Below, one piece after another: positions 7,796-14,694 of a stretch of 15,456 nucleotides of DNA. The notes beneath the pieces are model-generated. The model saw only the letters and a list, made by a program, of their open reading frames with translations, made no database searches and was not told where the DNA came from. Both the position numbers and the translations under genes were made by a program. The stretch covers positions 1 through 15,456 of the forward strand of contig JAHLWT010000035.1 of the NCBI GenBank assembly GCA_019057775.1. The letters run 5' to 3'. The DNA is from Promethearchaeota archaeon (GTDB lineage: Archaea > Asgardarchaeota > Lokiarchaeia > Sigynarchaeales > SOKP01). Numbering within the stretch: the stretch's first letter is position 1; each line of letters opens with the position of its first letter.

Positions 7796-8496
7796 GTAAA
7801 ATTGAATTGAAATATACCGAAACACTTGAAAAATATTTTAACCTTGATCCTATCAAGATGGATTATCAAACAAAGGAGTTTAAGGAGGGAACAGATGATA
7901 CCTTAATGAATATTTTAGGAAAATATAATATCCCTAAAAAAGATAATCTTAATTCATTTCGGGTGATATTTGTACTAATTGAAAGCACTTATAAAACATT
8001 TAAAGATTATTATAGGGATAGATTTGAGTATTATGAAAAAGAGATGATCGAATTATTAAAATATTTCAAAGACATAAAAAGTAAAAACATTGATGATATT
8101 GAAAGCATTATTATAAAGGATAAAAATGGAGATCTAAAATTATCAACCTATCGCTGGAAAAAAGACATTATAGATATTTTGTCAGAAAGATATGCAGATG
8201 TAACACATGATTTTTTTGAAGTTGAAGATAAAATAGAGTTTTATAAATATATACCACCACCAACAGGCCCATGGGAACCTGCAAAGATACATGTGGGTCA
8301 TATTGCAAAACGAATGATGAATTTCCTAACCGGCGAAAATCTTATTAAGAAAATAACAGAGCAAAGAAAATGTATTGGTGAAATACTTATTTTGGGTGGT
8401 ATATTTGAGGATCGTGAGAGCCTCAATCATAACGTTAAAAACCTCATCGAAAAAGCTGAAAACAGCCTAAAAAGGAAAAAATTACCAAAAAAATAG
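7792..8496 (+). CDS. Uncharacterised protein translationally coupled to the integrase
   Basis: A 234-residue soluble, lysine-rich, mainly helical protein. I do not recognise the family. Its ATG overlaps the integrase stop codon in an ATGA junction, so the two are co-translated and probably act in the same process or at the same time. Features that stand out are a long charged helical first half, a central segment YIPPPTGPWEPAKIHVGHIA (about residues 160-179) with a rigid proline-rich turn, and a basic C-terminal tail (KRKKLPKK) that could contact nucleic acid. There are no membrane segments and no recognisable catalytic motif. In comparable elements this position often holds a regulator or accessory factor, but nothing in the sequence proves that here. 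Confidence 0.8.
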   Translation: MSKIELKYTETLEKYFNLDPIKMDYQTKEFKEGTDDTLMNILGKYNIPKKDNLNSFRVIFVLIESTYKTFKDYYRDRFEYYEKEMIELLKYFKDIKSKNIDDIESIIIKDKNGDLKLSTYRWKKDIIDILSERYADVTHDFFEVEDKIEFYKYIPPPTGPWEPAKIHVGHIAKRMMNFLTGENLIKKITEQRKCIGEILILGGIFEDRESLNHNVKNLIEKAENSLKRKKLPKK

Positions 8497-8558
8497 CCTT
8501 AATTTTTTCCGTCCCTCCATTATTTAGTTACGAAATTTGTTGTATTAATTTAATTAAT

Positions 8559-8867
8559 ATGATACAGCAAGTTTTTTTGTCGATCTCTATCGAAGAACTC
8601 AGAGAGTTAGTGAGGGATTCGGTGAAGGATGTTATTAATCAAAACCCACAAAATGAGTTAATGCGAGCTGATGAAGCCGCAGAATACCTCAAAATAAGCA
8701 AACTTTCAATTTACGGGCTTGTTAATAGGAGAAAGATTCCATTTTCTAAACGGGGAAAATATCTTTATTTTTTCCGAAATGACTTAGCTAAATGGGTGAA
8801 GTCTGAATTAACCATACAGCAAACAGAGGAGGGCTACAATAGTAAACTTGCTAATCAGCTTAAATAA
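8559..8867 (+). CDS. AlpA/excisionase-type helix-turn-helix protein
   Basis: A 102-residue DNA-binding protein of the MerR-like winged-helix (HTH_17) class. Residues 33-80 show the standard pattern: LMRADEAAEYLKIS (first helices), LSIYGLVNRRKIPFSKRGKY (recognition helix and wing) and FFRNDLAKWV. The N-terminal 30 residues form an amphipathic helix that may dimerise. Relatives act as recombination directionality factors or as AlpA-like activators of integrase and excision genes in satellites and islands. It starts 62 bp after the unknown gene, behind a TTTGTTGTAT sequence that also occurs in the integrase leader, so both promoters may answer to the same factor. Confidence 0.88.
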   Translation: MIQQVFLSISIEELRELVRDSVKDVINQNPQNELMRADEAAEYLKISKLSIYGLVNRRKIPFSKRGKYLYFFRNDLAKWVKSELTIQQTEEGYNSKLANQLK

Positions 8868-8887
8868 TTAGATGAAACTACAAAAAA

Positions 8888-9541
8888 ATGGCACTAAGGT
8901 ACATTGACACGGAACTATGGAAAACCAAATGGTTTAGAAAGTTGAAAGTTTCTGAAAAGGCTTTTTATTATTATTTAATAAGTAATTGCGACCATGCCGG
9001 AATATTTGAGGTTGACCTGGAAACAGCAGAGTATTTTATCGGTGAAAAAATTGAAAATCCTAAAGATTTTTCATCTGATAATTTCAGTATCGTTGAAGTG
9101 TCTGATAATAAATGGTTTTTAATTGATTTTTTGAAACTACAATATCCAAAAGGTTTAAATTCCGATAAACCGGCAATAGTATCAGTAAGAAATAGACTGA
9201 ATGAATACAACCTATTAGGAATGATTACAAAACGATTTGGCAATGATTATTTAATGATTAAAGATAAAGACAAAGATAAAGATATGTTTAAGGAGAAAGA
9301 TAAAGATAAAGTTGAATTAAAGAATAGAAGATTAAAGTTAGAAAATGAATTAAAACCTTTTTTTAATGAAAAAAATCAGAAAATTTTGAATGAATTTTTG
9401 GATTTTTGGACAGATATAATTGATTTTGAGGGGAATAAAAAAATGAAATTTGAATTAGAATTAAACTGGAATACTGAAAAAAGGCTTAAAGAATGGATAA
9501 TGAACGAAATTCCCAAAAAAGAGGTAATTGAAATTAATTAA
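8888..9541 (+). CDS. Replication-initiation-like phage protein (DnaD/DnaT-like architecture)
   Basis: A 217-residue protein resembling the replication-module proteins of Bacteroidota phages and islands. The N-terminal domain (1-120; MALRYIDTELWKTKWFRKL, SEKAFYYYLISNCDHAGIFE, RNRLNEYNLLGM) looks like a winged-helix origin-binding fold. It is followed by a low-complexity linker of repeated KDK units (125-141), and the C-terminus (166-206) carries the pattern FLDFWTDI, KMKFELELNWNTEKRLKEW, which matches the C-terminal motif I associate with Bacteroidota phage DnaD-like proteins. It would load host helicase at an element origin. It lies 20 bp after the AlpA-like gene. The exact role is inferred from architecture and place. 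Confidence 0.72.
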   Translation: MALRYIDTELWKTKWFRKLKVSEKAFYYYLISNCDHAGIFEVDLETAEYFIGEKIENPKDFSSDNFSIVEVSDNKWFLIDFLKLQYPKGLNSDKPAIVSVRNRLNEYNLLGMITKRFGNDYLMIKDKDKDKDMFKEKDKDKVELKNRRLKLENELKPFFNEKNQKILNEFLDFWTDIIDFEGNKKMKFELELNWNTEKRLKEWIMNEIPKKEVIEIN

Positions 9542-9558
9542 CCAAAAAAACTGAAATT

Positions 9559-10083
9559 ATGTTTTACAACAAAGCAAGCAAATTCCGAAAATCCGAAACA
9601 TTAAAAACAGCATTTCGACAGTATCAAGTTCAAAACGTATCGCAATTTCTTCTGGAGGCAAAACTTTATCCCAGATTTCCCGATCCAATTACGGAAACAT
9701 CGGCAGCACGTTTGATTTTTCTTTGTTGCGTTGGACATAGTACAGACTTTCGAAAGGTATTAGAGCAAGATGTAAAATCAGGTGAATGTGTTGAACGGAT
9801 TTCGGAACTGTTAGGCGACACTCGAAAGATAAAGGAGCTTAAATATTTGGAACTATATTTTGATCGGGAAAATTATCATTCTGCAATAGTTAAGATTTAC
9901 GAAAAGGATAAGGAATTATCTGGGAGCGATCCTAAAGCACTTTTTAGTAAAAACTATTTATGTTGCCACAAGCTAACCAAAGATTTTCTATTCAGGATTT
10001 ATGCAGAATTGCATACTGAATTTTATGATCAGGATGAACCGGAAGGGCAACTAATGATAAATGCAATAAAAGGAGTTAATTAA
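9559..10083 (+). CDS. Uncharacterised protein of the replication region
   Basis: A 174-residue soluble protein whose family I do not recognise. It is largely helical, with several cysteines (LIFLCCVGHS near 58-67, SGECVERIS near 79-87, NYLCCHKLT near 132-140); they are not spaced as an obvious zinc site. It sits 17 bp after the replication-like gene, and its TAA is separated by one base from the next ATG, so it is translated as part of the same operon. A role in replication or in controlling it is likely from position only. Confidence 0.78.
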   Translation: MFYNKASKFRKSETLKTAFRQYQVQNVSQFLLEAKLYPRFPDPITETSAARLIFLCCVGHSTDFRKVLEQDVKSGECVERISELLGDTRKIKELKYLELYFDRENYHSAIVKIYEKDKELSGSDPKALFSKNYLCCHKLTKDFLFRIYAELHTEFYDQDEPEGQLMINAIKGVN

Positions 10084-10084
10084 A

Positions 10085-10423
10085 ATGACAGGCAAAGGAG
10101 CAAGGAATAAAGGGAACGGATATGAACGTAAGGTAATGAATGAGTTTGTAAAGTTAGGCTTTGATGATTGTAAAACATCCCGGAATGAATCCAGGACAAC
10201 AGACAGCAACGGGATCGACCTGGTATTTACTGATCCCTTTAACATACAATGTAAAGCACGGGAATCTCAATTTAATTATTTGAAATTATTAGAAACAATG
10301 CCAAAGGATAACAACTATAATCTAATCATTCACAAAAAGAATTATTCAGGTGAGCTGGTAGTAATGAATAAAAAAGATTTTTACGAAATAATTGGAATGT
10401 TAAAAACAGAAAATATTATATGA
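10085..10423 (+). CDS. PD-(D/E)xK nuclease, Holliday-junction-resolvase-like
   Basis: A 112-residue protein with the arrangement of small archaeal Hjc-type and phage resolvases: GNGYERKVMNEFVKLGF with Glu14, then GIDLVFTDPFNIQCKARES with Asp45 and the Gln55-x-Lys57 pair. The early Glu, the Asp and the final QxK motif make up a PD-(D/E)xK active site in its QxK variant. It would cleave branched DNA made during replication or before packaging. The start follows the previous stop by one base, and its own stop overlaps the next small ORF (ATGA). Fold assignment is reasonably firm; the precise substrate is inference. Confidence 0.75.
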   Translation: MTGKGARNKGNGYERKVMNEFVKLGFDDCKTSRNESRTTDSNGIDLVFTDPFNIQCKARESQFNYLKLLETMPKDNNYNLIIHKKNYSGELVVMNKKDFYEIIGMLKTENII

Positions 10424-10536
10424 GACCAAGGATAAAAAAGAACAAGGACATTAAACACTGGACAAAGGTTTATAAGATCATACGAAATGATAAGAAGATT
10501 AACAAAGGAATATATAAAAAGGTTGTAACTAACTGA
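10420..10536 (+). CDS. Small basic protein of 38 residues
   Basis: ATG 10420 overlaps the nuclease stop codon (ATGA) and the frame ends at TGA 10534-10536. The product (MRPRIKKNKDIKHWTKVYKI and following) has about fifteen Lys/Arg residues, suiting nucleic-acid binding. The coupling and strong composition bias support a real gene, but a 38-codon frame is weak evidence by itself and I know no family for it. Confidence 0.45.
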   Translation: MRPRIKKNKDIKHWTKVYKIIRNDKKINKGIYKKVVTN

Positions 10537-10653
10537 GGGAGAGGGGGCTATGTCATTCCTATTACCCCTTCCACATTAACCGAGCCCGTTGTGTCGAAGT
10601 TTTTTATCTAAATATCCCTGCAAAAATGATTTTAATTATTCTAAAGGAAAAAA

Positions 10654-10962
10654 ATGAAGCTGAACAAAGAGCCTAAAGCGTTGTATGACAGCATTAAAAA
10701 AGAGTACAGTATTGCTGATCCGGGCGGACTGGCTCTATTAACCATTGTAGTTGAGAGTTACCAGCTTATGCGACAATGCCAGGATAAAATAGATCGAGAG
10801 GGTTTGACCGTAAAAGACAAATATCAAATGAAGGCACATCCATTGTGCAGCGTACTGAAAGACGCTAAAAGTCAAATTTTAGCTTCACTTAAGATGTTGA
10901 ATTTGGAAGGGATCGAAGTTTTGCCAGTTGGCCGGCCTACTCAGGGAAGGATAGGAACTTAA
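10654..10962 (+). CDS. terS: P27-type phage terminase small subunit
   Basis: A 102-residue protein with the P27 small-terminase layout: KEPKALYDSIKKEYSIADPG, then the helical LALLTIVVESYQLMRQCQDK, the loop EGLTVKDKYQMKAHPL and a final helix SQILASLKMLNLEG. P27-family TerS recognises phage DNA at the packaging site and hands it to the large terminase. Here no large subunit is encoded anywhere in the element, so this TerS would have to redirect a helper phage's TerL, as documented for phage-inducible islands. It follows a 117-bp gap with an AAAGGAAAAAA purine run before the ATG. Confidence 0.85.
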   Translation: MKLNKEPKALYDSIKKEYSIADPGGLALLTIVVESYQLMRQCQDKIDREGLTVKDKYQMKAHPLCSVLKDAKSQILASLKMLNLEGIEVLPVGRPTQGRIGT

Positions 10963-10972
10963 ATTTAAAGAT

Positions 10973-11374
10973 ATGCGAAAAGTACGATCCAGACAGCCAT
11001 TAACATTAACGAAAGTAGATCAGCAATTTTTATTTGATGGATGGGAGAGATTCGACCTGGATATCGACCATGAAACTATACAAGGAAAATGGGATAAGTA
11101 CAAAACTGAGGTTATGAAAGAATGGTTTAATGAACCGGATAACTTATTTAAAAGACCTTGGAGCTGGTGGCAATATGACAATCCTGAAGCCAGGCGAAAG
11201 GTGATTAACATTAACGGAAATATCCCTCATAAAGAATCGGATTTTAATTTCGGTAAACCCACAGGCTGGAATAAATGGGATCATGAAAAACAACCGGTAT
11301 TTGAAACACAAAGAGCCTATTTGATAAGAAAAAATTTACTGACAGAACAGGAAAAAACGATTATAGAGACTTGA
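10973..11374 (+). CDS. Uncharacterised phage packaging-region protein (RPWSWWQYDNPEAR motif)
   Basis: A 133-residue protein starting 10 bp after TerS. Its centre reads LFKRPWSWWQYDNPEARRKV (about residues 60-80), very similar to the RPWAWW...APEPR signature of small proteins encoded beside terminase genes in many tailed phages. The C-terminus (FETQRAYLIRKNLLTEQEKT) is also typical of that group. The family's function is unknown to me; its constant place beside terminase genes suggests a packaging or head-assembly role. In a complete phage this spot would be followed by large terminase and portal genes, whereas here the capsid gene comes next. Confidence 0.72.
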   Translation: MRKVRSRQPLTLTKVDQQFLFDGWERFDLDIDHETIQGKWDKYKTEVMKEWFNEPDNLFKRPWSWWQYDNPEARRKVININGNIPHKESDFNFGKPTGWNKWDHEKQPVFETQRAYLIRKNLLTEQEKTIIET

Positions 11375-11450
11375 TAAATACTGAGAAATCAGTCACCCGG
11401 TGGGGTCTTACACGTAAAATTAATAGAGTATAAATTTAATAACAAATATT

Positions 11451-12698
11451 ATGATGAAATTGAAAGGTTTATATGAGCAAAGAGGAACGCTCATGGATGA
11501 ATTACGAGATTGTACAGATAGAATTAGTGATGCAACGGATGCGTCAATAGCACGAAAAATCCAGACAGAATTTGAAAAAATTGAAATTAAAATTAGAAAA
11601 CTGGATTGTGATATTGGGATTATGGAAAGAAAAGAAGGAATTGCTGCCGGCAAGTCAACATACATTGGTAGCGATTCAGAAATCTCAGGTAGTAATATGG
11701 TGAACAGCCTTCCTAATGATGAGTACAAAAATAACCCGGCTTTTTTGGCATTGGAAACGTATGCTAAGTACGGCGAAAAGGGGATAACATCTGAAATGAG
11801 AGCTAATTATTTTACAACCACAGATGGCGAAGGCGGCTATACGATTCCGACTGAGCTTTATAAAGAAATCCACATGAGTAAATTGGCATTTGGTGGGTTA
11901 ATCTCACCGGACAATGTAAGCTGGTTGACGACCACAAGCGGGAATGATATTACAGTTCCTGCAAGTGACGATACCGGAAACTCTGGATTTTTGGTGACAG
12001 AAAAGACTGATCTTCAAACGAGTGCCGCAAATATGACTTTTACCGGCGTTGCTCTAAAGGCATACAAATATAGTTCCGGAATGGTCGTTGTAACAAATGA
12101 GCTTTTACAGGACACGGCATTTGATTTTGGTAGATTTTTGTTTGACGCCCTGTTAACTCGGCTGTGGAGAGGTTTAAACACCGTTTTTACAACGGGTGAC
12201 GGGTCAAGTAAACCTAAAGGGATTTATGCGACTTCAACCAAAGGAGAAGACGGCGTGAAAAGATCGATCACCCGAGACGATCTCTTAAATTTATTTCATG
12301 AGGTTGATCCGGCGTACAGAATCGGTAAAAAGGTTCAATGGATGTTTAACGACGCAACATTAAAAACCATAAAAAGTTTGATCTATACGGCCACTTATGA
12401 TGAGAGTTTGATGTGGCAACCGTCAATGGCGGTAGGTGCTCCGCAAACAATCGAAGGTATTAGGTACACACTTAATCAAGACATGGAGGATATCTTCCCG
12501 ACGAAAAAGAGTGTAATGTTTGGCGATTTTGCTGAGGTGGTTGTAAGACAGGCCGGCCCTTTGCGGTTTGTAAGATTAACTGAAAGGTTTGCCGAGTTGG
12601 ATCAAGTAGCCTTCTGCGTTTTGGGTAGATTCGATTGTAATAAGCTAACTGTCACAGGTACATATCCTTACAAACACCTGAGACATGCCACTACTTGA
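11451..12698 (+). CDS. HK97-fold phage major capsid protein
   Basis: A 415-residue protein with the HK97 family layout. Residues 1-100 form a charged coiled-coil delta-like region (MMKLKGLYEQRGTLMDELRD, EFEKIEIKIRKLDCD) that acts as an internal scaffold in the family. The shell domain follows: GGYTIPTELYKEI, SWLTTTSGNDITVPASDD, TEKTDLQTSAANMTFTGVAL, KYSSGMVVVTNELLQD, RGLNTVFTTGDGSSKPKGIY, and the closing FGDFAEVVVRQAGPLRFVRL and GRFDCNKLTVTGTYPY. HK97 delta regions are normally removed by a prohead protease, but none is encoded here, so a helper enzyme or an unprocessed shell would be needed. It is preceded by a 76-bp leader with small hairpins (for example ACTGA-gaaa-TCAGT, 11380-11393). A second ATG at 11454 is an equally good start. 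Confidence 0.93.
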   Translation: MMKLKGLYEQRGTLMDELRDCTDRISDATDASIARKIQTEFEKIEIKIRKLDCDIGIMERKEGIAAGKSTYIGSDSEISGSNMVNSLPNDEYKNNPAFLALETYAKYGEKGITSEMRANYFTTTDGEGGYTIPTELYKEIHMSKLAFGGLISPDNVSWLTTTSGNDITVPASDDTGNSGFLVTEKTDLQTSAANMTFTGVALKAYKYSSGMVVVTNELLQDTAFDFGRFLFDALLTRLWRGLNTVFTTGDGSSKPKGIYATSTKGEDGVKRSITRDDLLNLFHEVDPAYRIGKKVQWMFNDATLKTIKSLIYTATYDESLMWQPSMAVGAPQTIEGIRYTLNQDMEDIFPTKKSVMFGDFAEVVVRQAGPLRFVRLTERFAELDQVAFCVLGRFDCNKLTVTGTYPYKHLRHATT

Positions 12699-12722
12699 TA
12701 TATAATTAAATATCAGATAGTT

Positions 12723-12893
12723 ATGAAAGTTAAATTCTTAAAAACGGTTGGAGAACCCAGGAAAACCTATCATCGAGGTATTGAATATGATTTGCCAAAG
12801 CATGATGCTGAATATTATATTAGAGATGGTTTGGCCGAAAAAGGTTCTGATCCTGTAAAGGAAAAACGACCTTTGAAACCGTTAGAAGTATAA
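12723..12893 (+). CDS. Small phage head-region protein, 56 residues
   Basis: ATG 12723 to TAA 12891-12893, 24 bp after the capsid gene. The product begins MKVKFLKTVGEPRKTYHRG and contains YDLPKHDAEYYIRDGLAEK. The pattern of an N-terminal strand MKVKFL, a YxLP turn and a short helix ending in GLAE is that of small uncharacterised proteins that commonly follow major capsid genes in tailed phages. It may decorate or stabilise the capsid. The protein-like pattern and position argue that it is real despite its size. Confidence 0.68.
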   Translation: MKVKFLKTVGEPRKTYHRGIEYDLPKHDAEYYIRDGLAEKGSDPVKEKRPLKPLEV

Positions 12894-12929
12894 TTTATTG
12901 TGTTTTTTTTATGTTTGTGGCCGGGGGTG

Positions 12930-13114
12930 CAGCCGGTTAATTCTGTACATTGTACTTTTAGTTAATAGCAGGTGCGAATCCTGCAAGCTGATTACCGGGA
13001 GACTACTTAATCTTTACGGTACAACCTCCTGAGTCAGTATTTCATTTCTTAATTTTTAGTTGATAGCGGTGCGAATCCGTAAAGGGTAAGGCCGGTTTTG
13101 CTTTACCCTTTTTT
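12930..13114 (+). ncRNA. Structured noncoding RNA ending in an intrinsic terminator (candidate)
   Basis: Downstream of the head gene lies a sequence with no frame but much pairing. Two repeated units share TTTTAGTT, then RATAGC and GGTGCGAATCC (12956-12981 and 13054-13078); each GGTGCGAATCC forms a T-arm-like hairpin, best in GCAGG-TGCGAAT-CCTGC. CTTTACGG (13012-13019) can pair with CCGTAAAG (13077-13084), which overlaps the 5' arm of the terminator AAAGGGTAA (13081-13089) / TTACCCTTT (13103-13111) with its T-run. The alternative pairings are mutually exclusive, as in an attenuator. It could be an independent small RNA or the 3' UTR of the capsid operon. Confidence 0.5.
13081..13114 (+). terminator. 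Intrinsic terminator at the end of the capsid operon
   Basis: AAAGGGTAA (13081-13089) is exactly complementary to TTACCCTTT (13103-13111) and runs into six T residues (13109-13114). It would stop transcripts from the terminase-capsid operon. Confidence 0.75.
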
Positions 13115-13123
13115 AAAAACATT

Positions 13124-13197
13124 GCTTAGGGAAGGTCTGACAAAGTCCCAAGCAGTCTGAACTCCGATAGGAGGCACGTGCCTTCCCTGGGCTTTTT
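13124..13197 (+). ncRNA. Second structured RNA with a long closing stem and T-tract
   Basis: GCTTAGGGAAGG (13124-13135) pairs with CCTTCCCTGGGC (13181-13192) over 12 bp including two G-U pairs, and TTTTT follows. The 45 nt inside form a small hairpin GAC-aaa-GTC (13139-13147) and CTCC-GATA-GGAG (13162-13173), next to the palindrome GGCACGTGCC (13173-13182). It could be a compact, multi-branched sRNA or a fancy terminator. I match it to no known RNA family. It begins only 9 nt after the previous terminator, so the two may be separate transcripts or tandem stops. Confidence 0.5.
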
Positions 13198-13463
13198 AAT
13201 TTAACATTATTTAGACTCGGTTCAAATAAACTATATATGTAGGGGGGTAGTATAAGGTATAGGAAGGGTTTAAATCGTTCGTTGGAGGGCTTAAAATGCG
13301 TCAAATGCTGCCTGGGAAATAAAAAACCACACTTTTTGGTGGGGCTTTACGAATTTTAAGAATTTTTAACATTATTTAAGCAACTTTTTCCGTATAATAT
13401 ATGGTCTTTAATATACGTTATAACAAGAAAATCGATAGCATAATTTGTAAAAAAGGTATGTTT
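13198..13463. other. Noncoding stretch with a repeated TTTAACATTATTTA
   Basis: No plausible gene. TTTAACATTATTTA occurs at 13200-13213 and exactly again at 13365-13378. A G-rich patch (GTAGGGGGGTAGTATAAGG, near 13240-13258) lies between. The repeats could be protein-binding sites or iteron-like elements; two copies are too few to decide. Confidence 0.45.
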
Positions 13464-13496
13464 TTTGGCTTATAGTGTTAAAAAATAGTAATTTTG
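13464..13496 (+). promoter_or_regulatory. Bacteroidota-type promoter ahead of the late cargo genes
   Basis: TTTG (13464-13467), a 21-nt spacer and TAATTTTG (13489-13496) match the phylum consensus. Transcription from about 13503 would give a leader of some 330 nt before the first membrane-protein gene, and that leader contains hairpins such as TTAACTA (13626-13632) / TAGTTAA (13640-13646). It lies after both upstream terminators, so the cargo genes appear to be expressed independently. Confidence 0.6.
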
Positions 13497-13646
13497 TTAA
13501 CTTTTTTGTTGAAAACTTATTCAAAAGGAGCTTGTTTTTAAAAAAATTTGTATCTTAGACTATTCAAATGTAAGTTGAAGTTTGTCCGAATAACACTTAC
13601 AGAGCATAACATTAAATTACTTTTCTTAACTATTTTTGTTAGTTAA

Positions 13647-13825
13647 AATAGAACCACCGGGAATTATGCAAAGCCAATTATTTTTGAATTTGTTCCTGGT
13701 GAAATTAAAGAAACTCTAAAAAAAGAGGTTACTTCCTCCCGGTTTGAACAGGTTGTCTTTGTATGAGAAGTTTTATTAATAAGGCAAAGCATAACGAAGA
13801 TTTCTTAGCTTCGATTGAATGTTAA
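13647..13825 (+). pseudogene. Gene remnants, the second resembling the start of a HEPN-type protein
   Basis: One frame without a start codon encodes KPIIFEFVPGEIKETL and onward to a TGA at 13764-13766. It looks like real protein, not random AT-rich translation. An ATG overlapping that stop (13763, ATGA) opens a 20-codon frame containing INKAKHNEDFLASIE, which resembles the KAxHNExFLxxI opening of HEPN-like proteins, and then stops at TAA 13823-13825. Both are too short to function, so I infer a decayed two-gene pair, perhaps an old defence or toxin-antitoxin cargo. The similarity is based on short segments. Confidence 0.35.
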
Positions 13826-13835
13826 GTGAAATAGA

Positions 13836-14159
13836 ATGTTTACAGGTAAATACGACGCTGATTTTTGGTTACGTGTATTAATGAAGCACGGTATTCCAGG
13901 ATTTTTAGTTGTTTCCATTTTCGTGTTGATCTTGACATCAGCTTCAATCGAACAAAAGCAACAACTTATTGATACATATATTCTTTTTAAGCCGATCGGA
14001 GGTGATTGTGGAGTATATATGAAGATCGTTGTAATATTGTTTGTAATTATTATTTATGAAGCGATCTTTCTTAGAAGGAGGTTTTTATTAATGAAAGCCC
14101 GTATCGACGAGATTGCAGAGGAAAGAACCAAACTACAAGATTTATTATATAGACAATAA
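13836..14159 (+). CDS. Small membrane protein with two transmembrane segments
   Basis: A 107-residue protein of unknown family. Transmembrane helices are at about 19-36 (GIPGFLVVSIFVLILTSA) and 62-79 (MKIVVILFVIIIYEAIFL), separated by a loop with IEQKQQLIDTYILFKPIGG. The C-terminal 28 residues (RRRFLLMKARIDEIAEERTK and on) form a charged, probably coiled-coil helix on the cytoplasmic side. It is the first of two cargo genes; the next starts 19 bp later. Satellites and prophages often carry such pairs near the att site as exclusion, defence or holin-like functions, but no signature proves any of these. Confidence 0.78.
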   Translation: MFTGKYDADFWLRVLMKHGIPGFLVVSIFVLILTSASIEQKQQLIDTYILFKPIGGDCGVYMKIVVILFVIIIYEAIFLRRRFLLMKARIDEIAEERTKLQDLLYRQ

Positions 14160-14178
14160 CCACTTAAAAAATAGACAA

Positions 14179-14694
14179 ATGAATCTACTTCTCTTATTGC
14201 TTATCGGAGTTCTTATATACTGGAGAGTAAGTCACCTGGATGGGAAAAACGTATCCCTTGAGTTTAAGAATAGGCTTTTTTCTATCAGAGACAGACTTAG
14301 GTTTTATGCTATTCAGGGGAAATTGAAGGTTGAAGATCCTATCTTTATTAGGTTGGAACAGTTACTAATCAAGTTGGCTAGGGATTCAGAGAAGCTTAAC
14401 ATTTATTATTTGGTGATTATCTATGTCCTTAAGAATCCAACAGAAGAAGATTATGCAGAGTTAGAGAAAGACTTCTTAAATCCTGTAATGGGAAACAAGT
14501 ACTACAAGGAGACCTACAATAATATCAAGAGTTCTCTTTTTCAAATGCTTTACCGGAAACATTTTTTACTTATTGGTGCATATAAGTTAAAGTATATGAT
14601 TGAGAAAAACTTTGAAGATTTAAAGAAAGCCATCGTATATAACGTTTTTAAGTTCCAGGGGGAGTTAATTCCTAATTATCAGTTCACAAACTAA
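14179..14694 (+). CDS. Membrane-anchored protein of unknown family
   Basis: With the start at ATG 14179, 171 residues follow. Residues 2-16 (NLLLLLLIGVLIYWR) are an N-terminal membrane anchor, and the rest is a cytosolic helical domain with FKNRLFSIRDRLRFYAIQGK (29-48) and a C-terminal YNVFKFQGELIPNYQF. A longer frame starts at 14113, but it would overlap the previous gene by 47 nt and put charged residues before the anchor, so I prefer 14179, which is 19 nt after that gene's stop. I do not recognise the family. Adjacent position, shared membrane location and common transcription suggest that it works with the preceding protein, possibly against competing phages. Confidence 0.77.
   Translation: MNLLLLLLIGVLIYWRVSHLDGKNVSLEFKNRLFSIRDRLRFYAIQGKLKVEDPIFIRLEQLLIKLARDSEKLNIYYLVIIYVLKNPTEEDYAELEKDFLNPVMGNKYYKETYNNIKSSLFQMLYRKHFLLIGAYKLKYMIEKNFEDLKKAIVYNVFKFQGELIPNYQFTN

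Noticed and set aside
11420..11728. 102-codon minus-strand frame over the start of the capsid gene
   Set aside because: Antisense shadow of the capsid delta region.
12926..13000. A possible tRNA around the GCAGG-TGCGAAT-CCTGC hairpin
   Set aside because: The T-arm-like hairpin and a GGTTAA D-loop-like motif are present, but no 7-bp acceptor closes directly on the T-stem and no anticodon arm forms, so I call it a structured RNA only.
13113..13304. 63-codon minus-strand frame in the noncoding region
   Set aside because: It lies across a complete hairpin-terminator structure, and the translation has no family-like motif; the RNA explanation is better.
14113..14178. Upstream start for the last cargo gene
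   Set aside because: It would overlap the preceding gene by 47 nt and put a charged peptide in front of the membrane anchor; ATG 14179 gives a normal anchor and spacing.
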